NCBI RefSeq assembly: GCF_001544355.1
Contig: NZ_BCQI01000029.1
Coordinates: forward strand, 1-34,191
Reading direction: 5' to 3'
Source of the DNA: Alicyclobacillus acidiphilus NBRC 100859
GTDB lineage: Bacteria; Bacillota; Bacilli; Alicyclobacillales; Alicyclobacillaceae
DNA: 34,191 bases
Shown: positions 33,069-34,191 of the stretch, piece by piece
Layout: each line of letters starts with the position of its first letter
How positions within the stretch are numbered: position 1 is the first letter of the stretch
Made by a program: the position numbers and the translations under genes
Notes under the pieces: generated by a model
What the model was told of the DNA's origin: nothing
Database searches by the model: none
Seen by the model: only the letters and a program-made list of their open reading frames with translations

Positions 33069-33845
33069 ATGCCGATTAACTTCCATGACGAGAAGAACCG
33101 CGGCTCCTATGCGAACCGCAACGCGGATGAGGCTTGGAAGAATCTTGCGCGGACACTGGTGGACCCGGCCGGGCTGCGAGTCGCTGATGTGGGTTGCGGC
33201 GGCGGGATCTACACGAGAGCGTGGGCGGAACTGGGTGCACAGGAGGTCATCGGTGTGGACTCGTCTCCCGTGATGGTCGAGGCCGCCCGGGAACAGTGTT
33301 CCGCCCTCGCAAATGTTTCGTTTGTGGTGGGCGACGCCGCCGCAACAGGATTGAATGACGCCTCGGTCGATCTCGTCTTCGAACGAGCCTTGATTCACCA
33401 CCTGACGGACTTGGAGTCTGCCATGGCCGAAGCCTGTCGTCTGCTGAAGCGGTCGGGGCATCTCATCATCCAGGACAGAACGCCAGCGGACGTGGCGTTG
33501 CCGGGATCGGCCGAACACATCCGGGGCTATTTTTTCGAGCGGTTTCCGAGGCTGCTCGCCATCGAGCAGGGGCGCCGCTGGCCGGGGGAACAGGTGCAAT
33601 CCGCGATGGCAGCCGCTGGGTTTACGGATGTTACCGAGATGGTCCTTTGGGAACCGCGCCGGGTATACCCCAGTTTTTCCGAGTTGGCGGAGGAGTTGCG
33701 AAATCGAACGGGAAGGTCCATCCTGCATGAGTTGACCGACGAAGAGTTGGAAGATTTGATTGACTTTGTTGGGAAGAGGTTGGATCACGACAAGGTCATC
33801 GCCGAAGGAGATCGCTGGACGATTTGGACGGGGCGGCGAGGGTAG
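33069..33845 (+). CDS. Class I SAM-dependent methyltransferase
   Basis: This 258-residue Rossmann-like methyltransferase has motif I VADVGCGGGIYTRAWAELG at about 45-63, VIGVDSSPVMVEAAR as motif II (acidic loop), then VGDAAATGLNDASVDLVFERALIHHL. The C-terminal part (YPSFSELAEELRNRTGRS) resembles the UbiE/Methyltransf_11 type. The substrate is unknown. ATG 33069 is chosen because AAGGAG (33055-33060) lies 8 bases upstream. An earlier TTG in the same frame overlaps the previous gene. It is translationally coupled to the VOC gene. GC content in rows I counted is about two thirds, above the operons to the left, suggesting different ancestry for this pair. Confidence 0.88.
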   Translation: MPINFHDEKNRGSYANRNADEAWKNLARTLVDPAGLRVADVGCGGGIYTRAWAELGAQEVIGVDSSPVMVEAAREQCSALANVSFVVGDAAATGLNDASVDLVFERALIHHLTDLESAMAEACRLLKRSGHLIIQDRTPADVALPGSAEHIRGYFFERFPRLLAIEQGRRWPGEQVQSAMAAAGFTDVTEMVLWEPRRVYPSFSELAEELRNRTGRSILHELTDEELEDLIDFVGKRLDHDKVIAEGDRWTIWTGRRG

Positions 33846-33859
33846 CGGGAAGACGGGAA

Positions 33860-33891
33860 GGCGAGAAGGCGAGAAGGCGAGAAGGCGAGAA
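33860..33891. repeat. 8-bp microrepeat, four copies
   Basis: GGCGAGAA occurs four times head to tail (33860-33867, 33868-33875, 33876-33883, 33884-33891), with a partial fifth (GGCG) that leads into the 63-bp array. It starts 15 bp after the methyltransferase stop. Its sequence also occurs inside the 63-bp units (GGCGAGAA in units 2 and 5), so the two repeats probably share origin. Confidence 0.9.
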
Positions 33892-33894
33892 GGC

Positions 33895-34191
33895 GTAAGG
33901 GACAAAAGTTCCGTTACGAAGGTGGGAAGTCGCCGACCCGGGAGAAGGCGAGGCGTCGTAAGGGACAAAAGTACCGTTACGGAGGCGAGAAGTCTCCGCC
34001 CCGGGGGAAGGCGAGGCGCCGTAAGGGACAAAAGTACCGTTACGGAGGTGGGGAGTCTCCGCCCCGGGGGAAGGTGCGGCGTTGTAAGGGACAAAAGTAC
34101 CGTTACGGAGGCGAAGAGTCACCGACCCGGGGGAAGGCGAGGCGTCGTAAGGGACAAAAGTTCCGTTACGGAGGCGAGAAGTCTCCGCCCC
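33895..34191. repeat. 63-bp tandem repeat array, at least 4.7 units, continues past window
   Basis: Units begin at 33895, 33958, 34021, 34084 and 34147; each step is exactly 63 bp and the fifth is cut by the window end. A core of about 23 bp (GTAAGGGACAAAAGT, then A or T, then CCGTTACG) is nearly invariant, while the rest varies. The core folds as GTAA.GG/CC.TTAC with one mismatch and a 9-base loop. Further palindromes follow: CGGAG with CTCCG, and CCCCGGGG. Because 63 is divisible by three, long frames with 21-residue repeats stay open on both strands, but they lack ribosome binding sites and family resemblance and are probably not genes. Confidence 0.92.

Noticed and set aside
33796-34122. 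Minus-strand repetitive protein (21-residue repeats LRNGTFVPY...)
   Set aside because: It is open only because the 63-bp period is a multiple of three; it overlaps the methyltransferase end and lacks a ribosome binding site.
33895-34191. CRISPR array
   Set aside because: The stretches between cores are similar to one another, not unique spacers, and no cas gene is nearby.

Overview
The window reads as a chromosomal segment of a Gram-positive (Firmicutes) bacterium. Ribosome binding sites are strong and purine-rich, TTG and GTG starts are frequent, and LacI, DeoR and PucR regulators drive compact operons with 4-base ATGA overlaps. The gene families would suit an Alicyclobacillus-like lineage, but no rRNA or housekeeping marker is present, so that placement is inference.

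Region 1 (1-4217) is an exopolysaccharide-type edge: a Wzx-like flippase, a decayed UDP-glucose dehydrogenase remnant, an intact UDP-glucose 6-dehydrogenase and a small GIY-YIG-like protein. Its base composition is lower in GC than the operons that follow.

Region 2 (4580-12415) is a self-contained sugar operon. A nested palindromic LacI-type operator precedes lacI, a PfkB-family kinase, an FGGY kinase, a class II ketose-bisphosphate aldolase, a ribose/fructose-type ABC importer (ATPase, permease, binding protein) and a D-lyxose/D-mannose isomerase-like cupin, closed by a rho-independent terminator. The set would import an aldose, isomerise it to a ketose, phosphorylate it twice and split it to triose phosphates. 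The exact sugar cannot be read from sequence.

Region 3 (12496-23151) is the least explained part. A PucR-family regulator is followed by an NCS1 nucleobase/allantoin-type permease, three DUF917 proteins (family now linked, from memory, to S-methyl-thiohydantoin desulfurase), a short HyuA-like hydantoinase subunit, a DUF1177 protein and an M29-like aminopeptidase. The logic is uptake, ring opening and amide-bond cleavage of a cyclic nitrogen compound of unknown identity. A long hairpin with a T-tract ends it.

Region 4 (23222-32617) is a polyol operon: a divergent DeoR repressor with tandem direct-repeat operators, an ABC importer, two zinc-dependent polyol dehydrogenases, a HAD phosphatase and a xylulokinase. 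The likely chemistry is pentitol to D-xylulose to D-xylulose 5-phosphate.

Region 5 (32618-34191) is richer in GC. It holds a VOC-fold protein with an apparent internal deletion, a SAM methyltransferase, a short 8-bp microrepeat and at least 4.7 copies of an exact-period 63-bp tandem repeat running off the window end.
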